Shown here: piece by piece, positions 37,305-49,798 of the stretch
How the letters are laid out: each line of letters starts with the position of its first letter
Numbering within the stretch: position 1 is the first letter of the stretch
Origin: Prostheceraeus crozeri
Taxonomy: Eukaryota; Platyhelminthes; Polycladida; Euryleptidae
Reading direction: 5' to 3'
Assembly (NCBI GenBank): GCA_907163375.1
Contig: CAJQUW010007880.1
Span: 654,374 to 718,373 of the forward strand
DNA length: 64,000 nt
Notes under the pieces: model-generated
Databases searched by the model: none
What the model was told of the DNA's origin: nothing
The model's input: the letters and a program-made list of their open reading frames with translations, nothing else
Made by a program: the position numbers and the translations under genes

Positions 37305-40300
37305 CTGAAACAGATGCAGAAAAAATGTACGAAAGTCGATGGATCATGAGTTTGAAAACGAAGTTACCTGAACAATATACCTAACACACCAGAATGGTAG
37401 TAACTATGCAAGGTCACTTAATTTACAAGCAGTAGGATTGACAACCAATTTACGAAAATGCTTTTGTATTGATCAAATACTACTCTCAAAGATAGAAAAC
37501 TTGACATGAAATTTGTTTATCTGATTAGCTTTCGAAAGCTCGAATATAATGTAGGCTATTATTAATGACTGGAAAAATTTTCGGTCGAAGCCTTCATCAG
37601 GTGCGTACATAATGTAAGTGTAATGCAAAGTGTAATACTGTCAGTCATCCGGTGAACCGGAAACAATTCAGCAGTTTTACTGTTCTTGTAATCAGGAGCA
37701 TCCGTAACATTAGTGACATATTTGATGATATAATATAAATTCGAGTGAAAAAGTTAATAGGCATTGTAACATAAGATCAATATGTGAAAAAAATAAATTC
37801 TTGGAATTTTGATAGTTGGAGTTTATCTTGACAGGCCTGACTACAATTGTTTTGAATCAAATGTATTGATAAGATTGAATCATCATCGAATTGTCACGAT
37901 CTTAAAGATAAACCTATCAGACTTGAGCTTTGGATATATGAACCAGAATGTGCCAAATCCGGATAATATTCAGTTTGCGCAATGCTCGTATTTATATATC
38001 TGTCATATCAATGAGGCATGCGCCAATGCGAAAACTGTTGTCTCGACATTATGTAGAGGATGCAGTTATTTCTGATGATGTTGATTATTTAATTGATTAT
38101 TCCTTTAAATTTACTTTGAAATATCATGCTTGCTTTCCTACTGATGCATCAAATGTAATATGAATATTCCAAGCGCTTTGATCTACAAAAAGAAAATTGT
38201 TAATAAGAAATTTATATGAGGTCCAATATATTTTATGAATTATCCAAGTCTGATGTCAATAGGAATCTCGATTCTCGATTTATAACGAAACTAGAGTTCA
38301 GTGAAAGACTTTGTGACAATATTCATTCGGACTGGAAATCTTTCCGTCTCTCTGACGACCAATTTTCTCTTGTGAAAATTGGATGAGGTTTGAAAAGAAG
38401 CAAGGGCGTCACTGAGGACCTTAAATGCTACTACAACGAAAACTAATTTACCATTGAAGAGCCTCTTAATTAACCAAAATGCAAAAGGAATGAAAATGAT
38501 AAATAATCAAAGTTAATCTGGACGGTTTATTTATCACTTTACTTGATGAATGTCATAACATGACAGAAATGCATTCTCTTTGCTTCCATTTTAGAATTAC
38601 GTTCAGAATGGACCGCCATCCTTTTTTGGAGTAATCATTATTTACCAAAGCCTTTAATGACCATTGACTGTCTCCTCTGATATGCAAATTACGCTTTAAA
38701 GTTCGCTACTCCATCAACGGGAGCTTGGACAGTGCTGTCACCGACATGGTTGATTTTTCTGGGGCGAATTTATTGTCCCAATAATCTATTGTCCGCAAAT
38801 GTTGGACAATTTATTGTCCGCGAATTTATTGCGATTATAATTGTGATAATTTAGTCCGTTCTTATTCCCATAGCATACTACGGTAAAGACTAATTGGATG
38901 AAGAATACAGTGAAGTCTGTTAAAGTCTATTTGGAAGTCTATGCTGAACAGTCGGATATCTATCTCGAACAAAAGAATATAACTTTTCCAGTTTTCATGG
39001 CTCCCGCGCATTTTCAGCAATGTCATTCCAGGACTTTCCAAGACTTTTTTGATAATGTTCCCGGACCTACAAATTGCTACAAATGACAGAGTCATTCTAG
39101 GAGGTGAATGTCTGATTAACTATAATATGACTGCTACCTCAGAAATTGATTAGTTCTAAGAGCATTCCGGCTTCTGCCACGGTTCGAGACTAGCATCCAT
39201 GCAGTTCCTCCCGATGCATTACGAAACTTTATTACTGAGATTATGCGTGTAGTTAAACAGTATGAGGTGAAAGCTTATTCACGGCCTGAAGAGGCTATAT
39301 AAACGGTTTGCCTTAATGTTTATTTTAGTGTTGGCACTTCTTATGAAAAATAGTTTTAAAACTTTTCATGCTGAAACATTTTAGAAAATATTAAAAATAA
39401 ATGAAAAATTTGAACGTAAATTAATTTCAGCAAAAATTCCAACAGTCGTCCATATGACAATCGCATTCATCAGACTGTCACATGTCCTCCTATGTCATTT
39501 CTTCCTCTTTATGATCTAGCCCCAACCCGAAGCCTGTCGACAGAGGCTGATGTTGGTGAGATCGAGAGGAGACGTGTGGCATTAGCAAACACCGGAGATT
39601 TGGCATGGAAAGCCTGCCACCATCGTTGAAGGGGTGGGGTTCTGTAAATTTCAAGACCGTCTTAATCACTTGTTCTTCCTTTCCCACTCCGATACAAAAA
39701 AAATTTGGGTTCAAATTTTCCCGTCTTCGTACGTAAGGCAGCTAATTCTTCAATAAGAGTCGATCGCATTTCTTCTGATTCTTCTTCTTGATAGCATGCA
39801 AATGTTCGCACGCTTCTGCTGCTTCAATCGAGTTCAGTCCTCTACCCATGAAATGAGATCTACCTATTAAGTTCGCAGAGAACGCCGCTTTCGAGTCTCC
39901 TGTCACGAAGTCTTTCCGGTGTTGAAATTTCATGGCCATCAATGGCTCATCACTTTTTGAAAGTGGGGAACGCTACAAAGATTCAGTAGCGAAGACGCAC
40001 TCATCGACCAGGTATACCATGGTATAAAACACATTACTTCAACGAAAGAAAAATGTATTTTTGCACATCAACTTTTGAACGGCTGACCCAATTGACTTCA
40101 TATTTGAAATGCTGACGATTCAGGGCGTGAGCATCACTTCATCTATTCATGTTACTTGAAAATTCTCACTAAGTAATAGGTTACTCAGCGTGAAAAAATT
40201 AGTAACCTGACAAAAATCAAGGAATTTTGTTAATCTTTATCGTCTTACTGATTCATCAAACAATTGAGATTAATTTCAATATTTTTCAATGAAAAAAATG

Positions 40301-41481
40301 ATATTGAAAAATTTCATGTATTTCATGAAAAAAAGTTTAATTGAAAGATTTCATATTTTTCATCGTGCCAACACGAGTTTATTTATCTCAAGAATAGAAG
40401 AAGGATTATTCGAGTACAAGAAGGATTATCTTGTGTACATCTATAGTCAGACTCATACTTGGATCTAAGATAATGAGAGTAGATTTTAATACAAATTGCT
40501 TTGATAAAATACAATATCTGAATTCTTTAAACAATTTCACACAGATGCATTGATATCAATAGTTGGCACTGCTAGCATTACTTCTTTAACATAAACAGTG
40601 TTCCATTATATTGATCTTTCCTTTTCGGCTTAACATAAATAGAGGAACTAAAGCCGCATAAATTGTGTATGAGGGTTAATGGTGAGCGTGACAAAGTAAA
40701 AGAATCATTTGATTTGCCCTTAAAGAGATCTAAAAGTAACAACGATAGAAACCACTAAGGCAAATTGACACATAAATTCAAAGCTCAACGTGGATGTAAG
40801 CTTATGCAAAACTTTTCATGCTACGTGTTATTTATTCTTCTGACTGTCCAAGCTGTGGTGGATTGCAAAATTGGATAGAAAGACGAATCAATTAATCGCC
40901 CGTGTATCACCGATTTAGCGCTTAGCATGCTGTATCAAACCTCGTTGTCTGAAAATGGAAGAATTTACAATATCATCGATCATTAGAAGTCTGTGTTTTT
41001 ATTGCGCCCAATATGTAAAAGCGATTATGCTACGATAATGAAGTATCCTGCAATATGTCAGGTAACTAACCGAGAATATCCTGAATAACATTGTGAAGAA
41101 ATATTACATGATGAAAATCAAAAGTATCTGATAAAAGAATACAAATATCACGGGAACAATAATGCTCAAGAATCAATATCTGTGACGATTCCATGACATT
41201 TCAAGACCACGGGAACCATGATTTTTTATTCGAAATAGAAATTGTTATTTCAGAACCAGATATCTTATATTTGTAACATAATTAATGTTTTATTATGATG
41301 CACATTACAAATCTCATTAAGAATACAAAGAAGTGGCTTCTAAAGAAGAGAACACGAAACTCTTTCAATCTTACAGAGGACATGCGGGCGGTGATTTATT
41401 TGCTAAGTCAAACAATAGTAAAAAATTGCGTTATTGAGTCAAAATAAGCCACGTCGCACATGCTATTCTGCTCAAACTCAC
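37305..41481 (-). other. Large intron of coiled-coil gene
   Basis: About 4.2 kb. A short direct repeat of aatttattgtccg-like units lies at 38764-38845. The stretch 39490-39990 is richer in G+C than its surroundings and has two adjacent minus-strand frames (39490-39714, 39742-39942) without a recognisable family; they may be exonised or transposon remnants. Near 40265-40375 there is an imperfect palindromic tract of tttcat/atgaaa units. Nothing else seen. Confidence 0.35.
38764..38845. repeat. Short direct and inverted repeat cluster
   Basis: Units of the form aattTATTGTCC recur three to four times, one of them as its inverted partner TTGGACAA, within about 80 bp. It may be the remnant of a transposon end. 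No partner end was found. Confidence 0.35.
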
Positions 41482-41748
41482 TTGCAGCTCTTTAACTTCC
41501 CTCATTTTCCGCTTTCCTTCATTTTCGACCTTCACAATATCTTGAACACGAGTTGTAAGATTACGTTCAGTCGATAACAGTTTCTGTTGCGTGAGATTCA
41601 ATACTTCTTGATGTCGCGCTAGCTCCTGAGAAGCATCTCGGTGATGACTGCGAATTTCGCTCACTTCAGCCCTTAACCGATCTGCCTCGTCATTTCGCAC
41701 TGACAACTCATGTTCCAAAGTGCTGCGAAGTCGATTTACCCCGTTCAC
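41482..41748 (-). CDS. Coiled-coil protein, exon
   Basis: A 267-bp phase-0 exon with acceptor ..ctcttcag and donor GTGAGT, reading VNGVNRLRSTLEHELSVRND...RVQDIVKVENEGKRKMREVK then ELQ. It is continuous coiled coil. Confidence 0.85.
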
Positions 41749-43152
41749 CTGAAGAGCAGGAACATCATTGAATGCTGCATAGAGTTTGTTAGACATTATA
41801 TGACTAAGCGTAAAAGTATTCGAGACCCTCATGCAAAATTAATGAACAGAGAATAAGTGACTATTGAAGGAATAGAGAATAATGCGAATAAAATGATCAG
41901 TAAGCTTTTCACATCATCTGAAATTTCAAGGTATTAATGAGAGCTTGCAAATGCATTTACATAATTTTATGGCGATAAGAGAAATTGTCACTGACTGCCT
42001 GATTGAGAGAGAAAGCATCTAATGGCACTCGGGAGGTCAACATTATGAGGTTGATGTTTATGGTAAGAACTGCTGCTGTTCCATAGTTATCAGATGAGCG
42101 AAAAAGTCCTTCCACTATAGCATTTGTATTAATCACAACTACGGACAACCTTACTTATGTCATAATTTAATCGATTCTCTTCCAATCGTGTCGCATCGCA
42201 CATCATTCGAGAGCTTACACTTTTAACTTTGAAATATCCGCTCAGTTTTTTCCAAATGTAAAAATCGCCCATCTACTAGAATTCACATTTTTTCTATATG
42301 TGATCATATAAATATGGCAATGAATCAGACACAAGAAGGAGCAGTATATTCTAATAGCTTCATTTGTGCATTGTTTGTCGAAATTGGTGAACAAGGAGAG
42401 AAAATAGGCATAGTGAAATTATCACAAAACTGTGACGCTTATAGCATGTTTGCAGAGATCATAATTAAAGATTGCAGTGTTTTCTCTAGTCTCATCAGAA
42501 TTCTTGCAATGTAAGGAGCAATAATGTGTAAAGTTTATCAAAATCAGCTAAGTACGCAGTGATCTTCCTAACTTTAGTGCTTCTGAAGCCCAACAAAGCA
42601 GTTGGCATTTCAAGGTCAACATAGACTCAAAATTCTTGAATATAGTCTTGTCACGATGACGCGACGGTGATCCCTTTTCTCTCTTCGACAGCATAATATT
42701 ATGTTCGCTCTTTAGATAGATTAGTCAATTACAATGGTGTCTCATTTAGCGATCCTGAGAAATTTGAAAGATTTTTAGGAATAACTACTTGACTGATTTT
42801 GATATAATCTGCTTGTTCCTGCTCAAGACATTGTAGTAATTTTGATGAGATAGAATTAACCATCTTCAGCGTAAAAATGCTGCTCGATTATCCCATGCCT
42901 GCACGTTGTGACAGTTAACTGTAAGCGATGCTAAGGTCATGGAGCAAAAGAAATAGTGCACCAATGAGCTATGCATTAAAAAATGCCCACATCTCCTATT
43001 AACAGAAATTATTTAAAAACAGTGAATAACATGCCTCAATCGGTCGCCTAAACAATTCTCGCTTTTTGATAATGGCATTTGAATAATTGGATATAATAAT
43101 TAACAACAATGAAATTAAATAAACGATAGATCAAATTGCCATGCAAAAGATG
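41749..43152 (-). other. Intron of coiled-coil gene
   Basis: Non-coding AT-rich intron to the tRNA-like gene; nothing else recognised. Confidence 0.4.
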
Positions 43153-43226
43153 TGCGGCTGGTAGGATTCGAACCTACGACCAAGGTTAACTAGACCTGCG
43201 CTCTAACCAACTGAGCTACGAGCCAC
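43153..43226 (-). tRNA. tRNA-Thr-like gene (AGT)
   Basis: The minus strand contains a near-perfect A box (TAGCTCAGTTGGTTAGAGC) and B box (GGTTCGAATCC). A 4-bp D stem (GCTC/GAGC), a T stem GTAGG/CCTAC and a 4-bp anticodon stem (AGGT/ACCT) close a 7-base loop CTAGTTA with anticodon AGT at its usual place. Oddities: position 37 is T rather than a purine, one extra base lies between the acceptor and D stems, and the best acceptor pairing (GTGGCTC with CAGCCGC) has a mismatch at its base. No intron. It is either a slightly unusual tRNA gene or a tRNA pseudogene. It lies in an intron of the coiled-coil gene. Confidence 0.6.
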
Positions 43227-44215
43227 TTACGCGACTCTGTCAATTGGCAGGATCAAACCCTCACCACCACACATCAGTTGTCAAGGCAATAATAATCAAT
43301 GAATAAATAACACGTCACAATTGTGTTACAATAGTTACACAAGTGAAATAGGAATGCCCTCATAAATTCAGTACTTGGTGTTCATCTCCTGTATATATTC
43401 TCGATGAATGATGGATCAGGAATTGAGGAGGTCCTCTTGATAGCAAAGAATCCAAAATATCTTTGTATATTTAGTTCGGTGCATCACAGTTTCATCTAAT
43501 TGGCAAAATAAATTCTGGATACAATATAGGTGGAATAACTACAAAATTCAACCTAAAACTATCTCAGGTTTTTCATTTCATCAAACAGAGGAAAAAAGAA
43601 CATTTGCGGTGGATCCAGTAATAGACGTGCTGCGTTCATATCATTGGATAGTATGACCATCATTTACAAAGAGCCAGTTTAGAAAAAGCGAATCGTGAAA
43701 TAATCCTTATGGACTCATAGGCTTGGTTCATGAAACAAAGTGAAACATTCTATAAGTAATGCTTGAAGTCTTTGATGTCCTTTTTCTTCTCATTTCAACT
43801 TTGTCTTCTGTGGAAATTTTCGTTTCTCACCTTCTACTTTTGTAGCCTATTTGTTTTTAATGCACTAGGTACCTATCCAAATTTTCTGCTACTTGATTTT
43901 TTGACTTTTGAAATTTAGTCACAACGTTGGCCACACAGGCACAGCTGCTGTCTCATTCACTTCCTTATGATGGTAGCGTGAAGCGATTGAGAGTGCTCGA
44001 GATAATTCGCATATTGGAAATCTATCTTTTTCCCGCGGGTTTCCTCACAAATGGAGCAATAAAATTATTTTTCTTCTGCAAGAAGCGAACGTACTAGAAA
44101 ATTCGCTGACACATGGACTGGTTTGAGCTGAGGAGCGTATCAACCATTTTCACTTTCAAACAGCTGCATAAAAATACATCAACTTGAATTCACTAAATTT
44201 TGCATAAATACTCAC
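43227..44215 (-). other. Intron of coiled-coil gene
   Basis: Non-coding; nothing recognised. Confidence 0.4.
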
Positions 44216-44569
44216 TTCAACCGTCATTTCTCTTAGTGAGCTTTCTAATCTTGAAATGTCTTCATTTCTTTTGCTTAAACTTTCTCTTAACGCATCCATT
44301 TCTGTTTCTTGTCTCTTGATAACTTCTAGTTTCTTGGCAATTTCTTCCTGGCCGCGTTCAAATGCTTGTCTGGTTTCAGCCAGATCAGCATCTAATCTCC
44401 TCGCATGGTCCTTCCACCGAGTTAAGTCTGCTTCGTGTCGCTGGTGGGAAGCAGCAAGCTGTTGCCTTAACTGCCGCGTATCTGCTTCCGCACGGGCTGA
44501 GTCTTTCACAGCACTTGCCTTCTGCTCGCGAAGGGCAGCGATTTCTACACTGAGATCACGAACGGTTTC
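44216..44569 (-). CDS. Coiled-coil protein, exon (most upstream seen)
   Basis: A 354-bp phase-0 exon with acceptor ..cttgcag and donor GTGAGT, reading ETVRDLSVEIAALREQKASA...DLTRWKDHARRLDADLAETR...SRLESSLREMTVE. It is richer in Ala and Arg and in G+C than the other exons. Earlier exons must lie to the right, possibly beyond the Polinton. Long plus-strand frames over this exon are antisense shadows. Confidence 0.88.
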
Positions 44570-45804
44570 CTGCAAGAATATCAACACTCATGATTACATT
44601 AATACACATGCGTGAGATAAAGCATTAGAGGTTGACGTAATTTAAAAATCAAAATGCTTCGCAATATCTCATGGGATCATACAAATGTGACAGGCTATTT
44701 ATCAGAATGGTCAAAGTACAAATAATAATAACTCAACATGAATATGAACTCAACTGGTACAAAGCAACCGACATAACTATTTAATGATATATAGCTTTCA
44801 AGTGTAGCAAGTATGGATGTCTCACCTCACCGTTCTGCATTTTGAATCACAGGCGGCTAACCGATATGATTTAGTCAAAACCACGTTACTGACAGTGGGA
44901 TATTTTTACTATAACTCAACCTTTGCTGCAGCTAACACACAACCCCGTTTAACCGTAAACACGGTTTACCAGGGAGCCTTTGATAATGCTCATCTATTCA
45001 AGTCATCGCGATTGATATGTTGTTGTGTACGGTGTATAATCTGACGAATTATTACCAACGAGCACAGAAGTTTCGCAGAGTTGCGCACTCGGTGCTCTTT
45101 TGAATTCGCAATAGTTAATAGTTTTATTGCAATATTTAGAAAAATATACCTCACACACCGGATAATTCTTGTACAGAAACAGTTTCTAGGCCAACTGTGA
45201 CAACCTGAATTGCGCTAAATAGGAACAGGCGAATGAAATTATGCCAAGGTTGTCATTCAATTTGCTTAATAAGTTCATCAATATAAAATCCGAAGTTTGT
45301 TGAACCAAGCAATTAGTCTATGAAAGTTTCATCTGTATTGCATCCAGTCTTGAAAGTTTCAAATGTCGCAGTTTTGTAACATCAATGTAAAGGGAGGAAC
45401 TTTTATATGTTTAAGGGGCAGCTTGAATTACCAGAGGAGATTTGCCAAATTACTCATGCTTCACAATCGTGGAAAGAAAACTAATAAAAATGACATGATG
45501 CAATATGCTCAAGCTGCTTCAAAACAAATAAAATATCAAAGTGCCGCATGAGAATCTAGGCAACAGCAATTTCATCTTCTGTGTATTTTGCAATGTGAAG
45601 AATCAACAGTATGATTTCATTAAGTTTTGGAACAAGGACCTTAAAATTTTGCTGATCAAATGGGAAACGAAAAGTACTGCACATTACCAGCAGCAAATGT
45701 ATGCATACGATGCAAATACAATCTTCTACTTGAATATAAATCCACTCTCTATGAAAATAGAGTCCCGCGAGTGAAAGCATGTGTACTGTATGAATAAATT
45801 AATA
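44570..45804. other. No gene recognised
   Basis: Upstream intron or flank of the coiled-coil gene; no exon-like coding or RNA gene seen. Confidence 0.35.
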
Positions 45805-46361
45805 CCAGAATACGGTGTGGATGGAGAAAGTTTCGGGAGCTACAAGCCCATTTAACTTCGAAGTCACCATCTATGCGAGTTCATGCAGTATGTATCTGTC
45901 AACCAATGATTTATGGTTGTGAGTCTTGGGCCATGTTCTCTACTTATGAAAAGATGCTGCAATTTGCGGAGATGCCCAAGATACGTTGGATGTGTGGAGT
46001 GAGAAAATCAATGAGAATGTCTAATGTAGAGCTCCGACAGGAAATGGGGCTAGAGAGCATCTTGGATTCCATCAGAAGACAAAGGTTGCGTTGGTTTAGT
46101 CACGTGCGGGAAAGAGCGAGATAGAATGGGTCCAGAAAGTCACAGAGATCAAAGTTGTTGGCAAGCGTGTTGTAGGGCGTCGAAGAAGAGCCTGGTGCAA
46201 TGATCTGCAATGTGATAGACGAGGATCTGAGAAGTGTTGGTGCATAAGAAGCTGATGTATACGATCGCCAGAAGTGGAGGAGAATCATAAAGCGGAAACC
46301 GTCCAACCCATCATCTTCTGGACCACAAGGACGTAAAAAGGGATGAGTGAGTGAGTGAGAC
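45805..46361 (+). mobile_element. RTE-like LINE, 3' end with microsatellite tail
   Basis: The plus strand reads RIRCGWRKFRELQAH, then MIYGCESWAMFSTYEKMLQF, EMPKIRWMCGVRKSMRMSNV and IRRQRLRWFSHVRER, followed in a shifted frame by KRVVGRRRRAWCNDL. These are the 'YG.E.W', 'R.RWM.G' and 'RLRWFGHV.R' landmarks after the reverse-transcriptase core of RTE/craniofacial-type LINEs. The copy ends in (GAGT)n (46344-46361), the kind of microsatellite tail these elements leave. It lacks everything upstream and has a frameshift after 46124. Confidence 0.75.
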
Positions 46362-48489
46362 AGGACCAAAGAAATATGCATGTGAATTCACGGGATGCAG
46401 ATTGAAGGTTTTGAAACCCTTTCACTGTGGCAAATGTACCCGACTAAAATACCTTTTTTAATAATGTCTCACTCTGGAAGTGAATGGCATATTGTACTCG
46501 CTTCTGATTAAACGTCATGAATGGTCGTGGTAAATACTCTGAGACTAAAGCAGAAGCTTCCATCAGCCTCCTAAAATATGGAAAATCATCAGTGGAGCGG
46601 TTAAGTAGGAAGCACCAAATAAGTCTTGAGGCATTATTTTTAGTATGGCACATCTTCAGATCATCTTCTAACCTGTATGCGATATTATCATGCCGCTCAT
46701 TGGTTGTGTTTTGACAATATGATAATGCTTGATATATCTAAATGTGTTTAGCTTCTTAGACAAAGTTACATGATCAAAAATAACATGTGGTTGTATGACT
46801 TGGAGATATTCCATGCCAAAAATTATCTAGACTCAGTATTTCTCACTTGGTCAGAGAAAATAGACAAACGTCATTGTACTGAAAGCTTCAGTCTTCTTAC
46901 CATTGGATTTACATGAGCTTTTCTTGATTTTATCTGACAAGAAGAGGTACAAGGGCAAAACTGGGCAGCTTCGTAGTAGCCATAGAGTGTACATCATTCT
47001 GCCAATCTCTCGTTCCCTCCAGAAACTCGTGCTTGCGGCCAGACTGTATCTCGAATGGCCTTAGCTGGAGCCGGAGTCGAAACCGTGTTAGAGTGTTGGA
47101 GTCGGAGCCATAATCCAGTTACCACCGCTCCGAAAACATGTTTTTGCTGATAGCGAGAAACTTCATGCTAATAGCTATCTGTCTGCTGATCACATACACC
47201 GTTAGTGCCGTTACTTTGTGCTAAACGTTCAGCCTGTTTATTCTTCAATATCAGTGATGATTGTATCATTGAGGTTGTGATAGTACCAAGGCATAATTAG
47301 TAAGGTAATTAGTTCAACATATTGAGTAGACCTTCGACTGTCATGATTTTGCGGATTGAAAGAGTGTGGGAGAGAGATAGACAGAGTCAAATTCAAATGA
47401 CAATTGAAAGCGATATGCCATTGAAAGACAAAAAAGTGCGAGAAGTGATTTAGATCTTAGTCACAATGTACAGAGTTTGAACAAATACAAACAAATACTC
47501 GTACACAATTTCGACAGAAACGAGCGGCGACACATCGATGTATTAGAAAAGGAGACAAGGGAACTGCTAATCGACCGCTCAGGCGATGTTGAGGGATAAG
47601 GTCTCTAAAGAAACCTTTAGAAGTTTCTAAAAGATAGATCTTGAAAAAGTCTGTTCTTCTTGTAAAAAAGTCAACAAACTCAAAACTTTAAATCTCCAAA
47701 AAAGGTGCTCAATGATATGCATTTCATGTGGTCATCGGGCGTCCCTCTTACTCAAGCCAACAGAAGAAAGTGCCGCAAACTCAATTAGCGTTCGAATCAG
47801 ATTTTCATTTCAAGAATTCGAAAAGGGCAAAGGGACACCCTCATTTGTGTTAATATGCATTTCCTTTGTTAAAAATGAATATTCATGCAGTTGGACAAGA
47901 CCTTCACTATCTGGTCCTGAACTAGCAATAGTGACCATGAGGTAAAATAGTGAGATCAAATCACCAACTGGTTAGTCTCAAGGGGACAAGTGTTGAACGT
48001 GTTTGCTTTCCACACGGTGACTCTGGTCTCTACGAGATTGAGATGCTAATTCAGAATGTTGCTGATAAAGCCGGTTGTTTGCAAATCGATAACAATGTGA
48101 ACTCTCGGCATGTCTTAACAATTATTGAATGACTGCAACTATGGTAATCAGTTCATCGTGTACAATATTCTTGTGATGATTGTGAGAAAAGCTTCATGTT
48201 GGGTCAAATTTGCAGAAGTTTTTATCAAACGAACACGAACTTTGCCTTGTCACTCAGAATAAGAAGTCCAGGAACGCGCCAAGAAAGCGAATAGTGCTAG
48301 TAACTTGTATGTACATGAAGAAACAACATTTCGATATCAAATATATCAAGCTCAGTACTTATTGATGGCGACAATTCCTTCTAGTGGGTGCCGCAAGGGC
48401 TTTGCTACAGGATAAGAAAAAAATGAAGTAATTCTGATCCGAAGGTCAGATTCGAAACAGAGGATGCACTGCACAACGATTGGTAGTGG
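46362..48489. other. No gene recognised
   Basis: About 2.1 kb between two LINE fragments. Around 47070-47115 a ggagccggagtcg / ggagtcggagcc motif pair resembles GC-rich transposon ends but has no partner. No coding family recognised. Confidence 0.35.
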
Positions 48490-49265
48490 ACACCAAAAGT
48501 ACAAACTGTGGTACGGTGGAAACGGCGGCAGCAACAAACGGTGTTGGTATCATGACTAAGCACGAACTCTCAGAAAGCGCTATCGAAGTGACCCGTTACA
48601 ATGACAGGCTGATGAGTATCAAACTGGTGATTGGAGATAAAGTATGGCATGTGTTTTCCATGTACGCATCGCGAGTCGGCAGATCAACAGCAGAAAAGCA
48701 AGCTTTTTGGGAAAGTGTGGAAAAAGAAATCGCTAAAGTCCCCTCCAATGACGGACTTCTCCTGGCTGGTGATGCGAGCGCTCACGTTGGAACGGACATC
48801 ACAGGTTACGAAGAAGTGCTGGGGCTCTAATTTGGTGACATAAACCCAGAGGGCGACCAAGTGCTAACCATCTGCAAAAGTCACGAGCTGAGAGTTCTGA
48901 ATACTCTCTTCAAGAAAGATACAGAATAGCGGATTACATACAAAGCAGCTGGAGCCAAGAGCCAGATTGATATCATCCTGATGAAAGAAACTACTGGAAC
49001 AAAAGTGGAAGACCTCACAGTAATACCTGGAAAAGAATGTCTGACCCAGCACAGACTCGTGAGAACTGATTTGCGCATCGAAAACCTTGGGAAAGTAAAG
49101 AAGACACCTGTCAAGAAAATAAAGTTCTGGGACCTGAACGCTGAAGCAAAAAGAAAGGAATTTGAATCGGAATTCGAGAGAAACATGAAAGAAGAAGATG
49201 GTAGCTACGAAGAAGTCGTGAAGAGCCTGTATGCTAAAGAGTGTATGCTAGACACATGCACTTAG
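48490..49265 (+). mobile_element. RTE-like LINE, endonuclease part
   Basis: The plus strand reads NGVGIMTKHELSESAIEVTR, then YNDRLMSIKLVIGDKVWHVF, LLLAGDASAHVGTDITGYEE, and in the next segments AGAKSQIDIILM and LTQHRLVRTDLRI. These are the active-site landmarks of an exonuclease-endonuclease-phosphatase (apurinic) endonuclease of LINEs: R.SDR, GD.N/AHVG, SQID, and a final QH.LV.D (normally SDH). Frameshifts separate the parts near 48830-48930. The reverse transcriptase is absent; the sequence stops being recognisable a little before the tandem repeats that open the Polinton, so the Polinton may have inserted in it. Confidence 0.7.
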
Positions 49266-49367
49266 CATGTGTGGTGTAGCAGACGGTTGTCTTCTGATAC
49301 CGAACTGATTGTCTCCCACACATCTGGTCAGATGCGGTCAGTAGTGAAAACTGTGCCCTACTTGCCA

Positions 49368-49588
49368 GGGATAGGTACATGGATAGGTACATGTAAAATT
49401 TAGTGTTATCAATAGGTACATGGATAGGTACATGTAAAGTTTAGTGTTGTCAATAGGAACATGGATAGGTACATGGATAGGTACATGTATACTTTAGTTA
49501 TCGATAGGCACATGGATAGGTACATGTATAATTCAGTGTTATCAATAGGAACTTGTATGAGATCTGTTTTACTGGATAGGTACATGTG
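49368..49588. repeat. GGATAGGTACATG tandem repeats at Polinton left side
   Basis: The motif GGATAGGTACATG recurs about nine times, grouped into larger units of 45-50 bp that also contain TTTAGTGTTATCAATAGG. Tandem repeats inside terminal inverted repeats are usual in Polintons, so this array probably lies within the left terminal repeat. The right partner is not in the window. Confidence 0.75.
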
Positions 49589-49774
49589 TTTGGTACACTG
49601 TGTTTCGGAACGTCTATGTTCGAACTTGTGTGGTTTGGTTCTGAGCACTTGGGTACGTACCGATAGACGTCCGTTGTTTGATTTTGAATGGGTTTGCTCA
49701 ATTGCGACTATTGTGACTATTGCAACCATTGTAATCAAGATGACACATTGATTTTCCTTTTACGTAGACAAACT

Positions 49775-49785
49775 ATGCTATAAAT
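49775..49785 (+). promoter_or_regulatory. Possible TATA box of UBA-RING gene
   Basis: A GCTATAAATATGAG-type TATA element lies about 20-25 bp before the first ATG of the RING gene. It is in the position expected for a short 5' leader. Based on sequence only. Confidence 0.4.
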
Positions 49786-49798
49786 ATGAGATAGTTTT

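Larger units (their letters stand above)
12167..44569 (-). other. Host gene for a long coiled-coil protein (partial locus)
   Basis: Minus-strand exons between these points share clean AG..GT borders, compatible phases and one kind of protein sequence: long runs rich in E, K, R, Q and L with few glycines and almost no prolines, as expected of an extended coiled coil. In transcription order the confident exons contribute 118, 89, 65, 111, 48, 65, 47, 52-53 and 25 residues. All introns are phase 0 except the two around the last exon. The first exon seen starts inside the coiled coil and the last ends in phase 2, so both ends of the gene lie outside. Length and composition suit centrosomal, ciliary-rootlet or similar scaffold proteins, but no diagnostic motif was recognised, so no name is given. 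The introns are the landing site of most transposons in the window. Confidence 0.85.

Noticed and set aside
12167-44569. Naming the coiled-coil gene as rootletin, CEP135 or SAS-6
   Set aside because: Only general coiled-coil similarity was seen; KLANET near the end recalls SAS-6, but the rod is too long for it and no family-specific motif is present.
44256-44615. Plus-strand open frames of 63 and 119 codons
   Set aside because: They are antisense shadows of the G+C-richer coiled-coil exon and have serine/leucine-rich, low-information sequence.
47070-47115. GC-rich ggagtcggagcc motifs as a transposon end
   Set aside because: No inverted partner or target duplication was found within reach.
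49368-49588. CRISPR-like array
   Set aside because: The repeats are contiguous tandem units without unique spacers, in animal DNA beside a Polinton.
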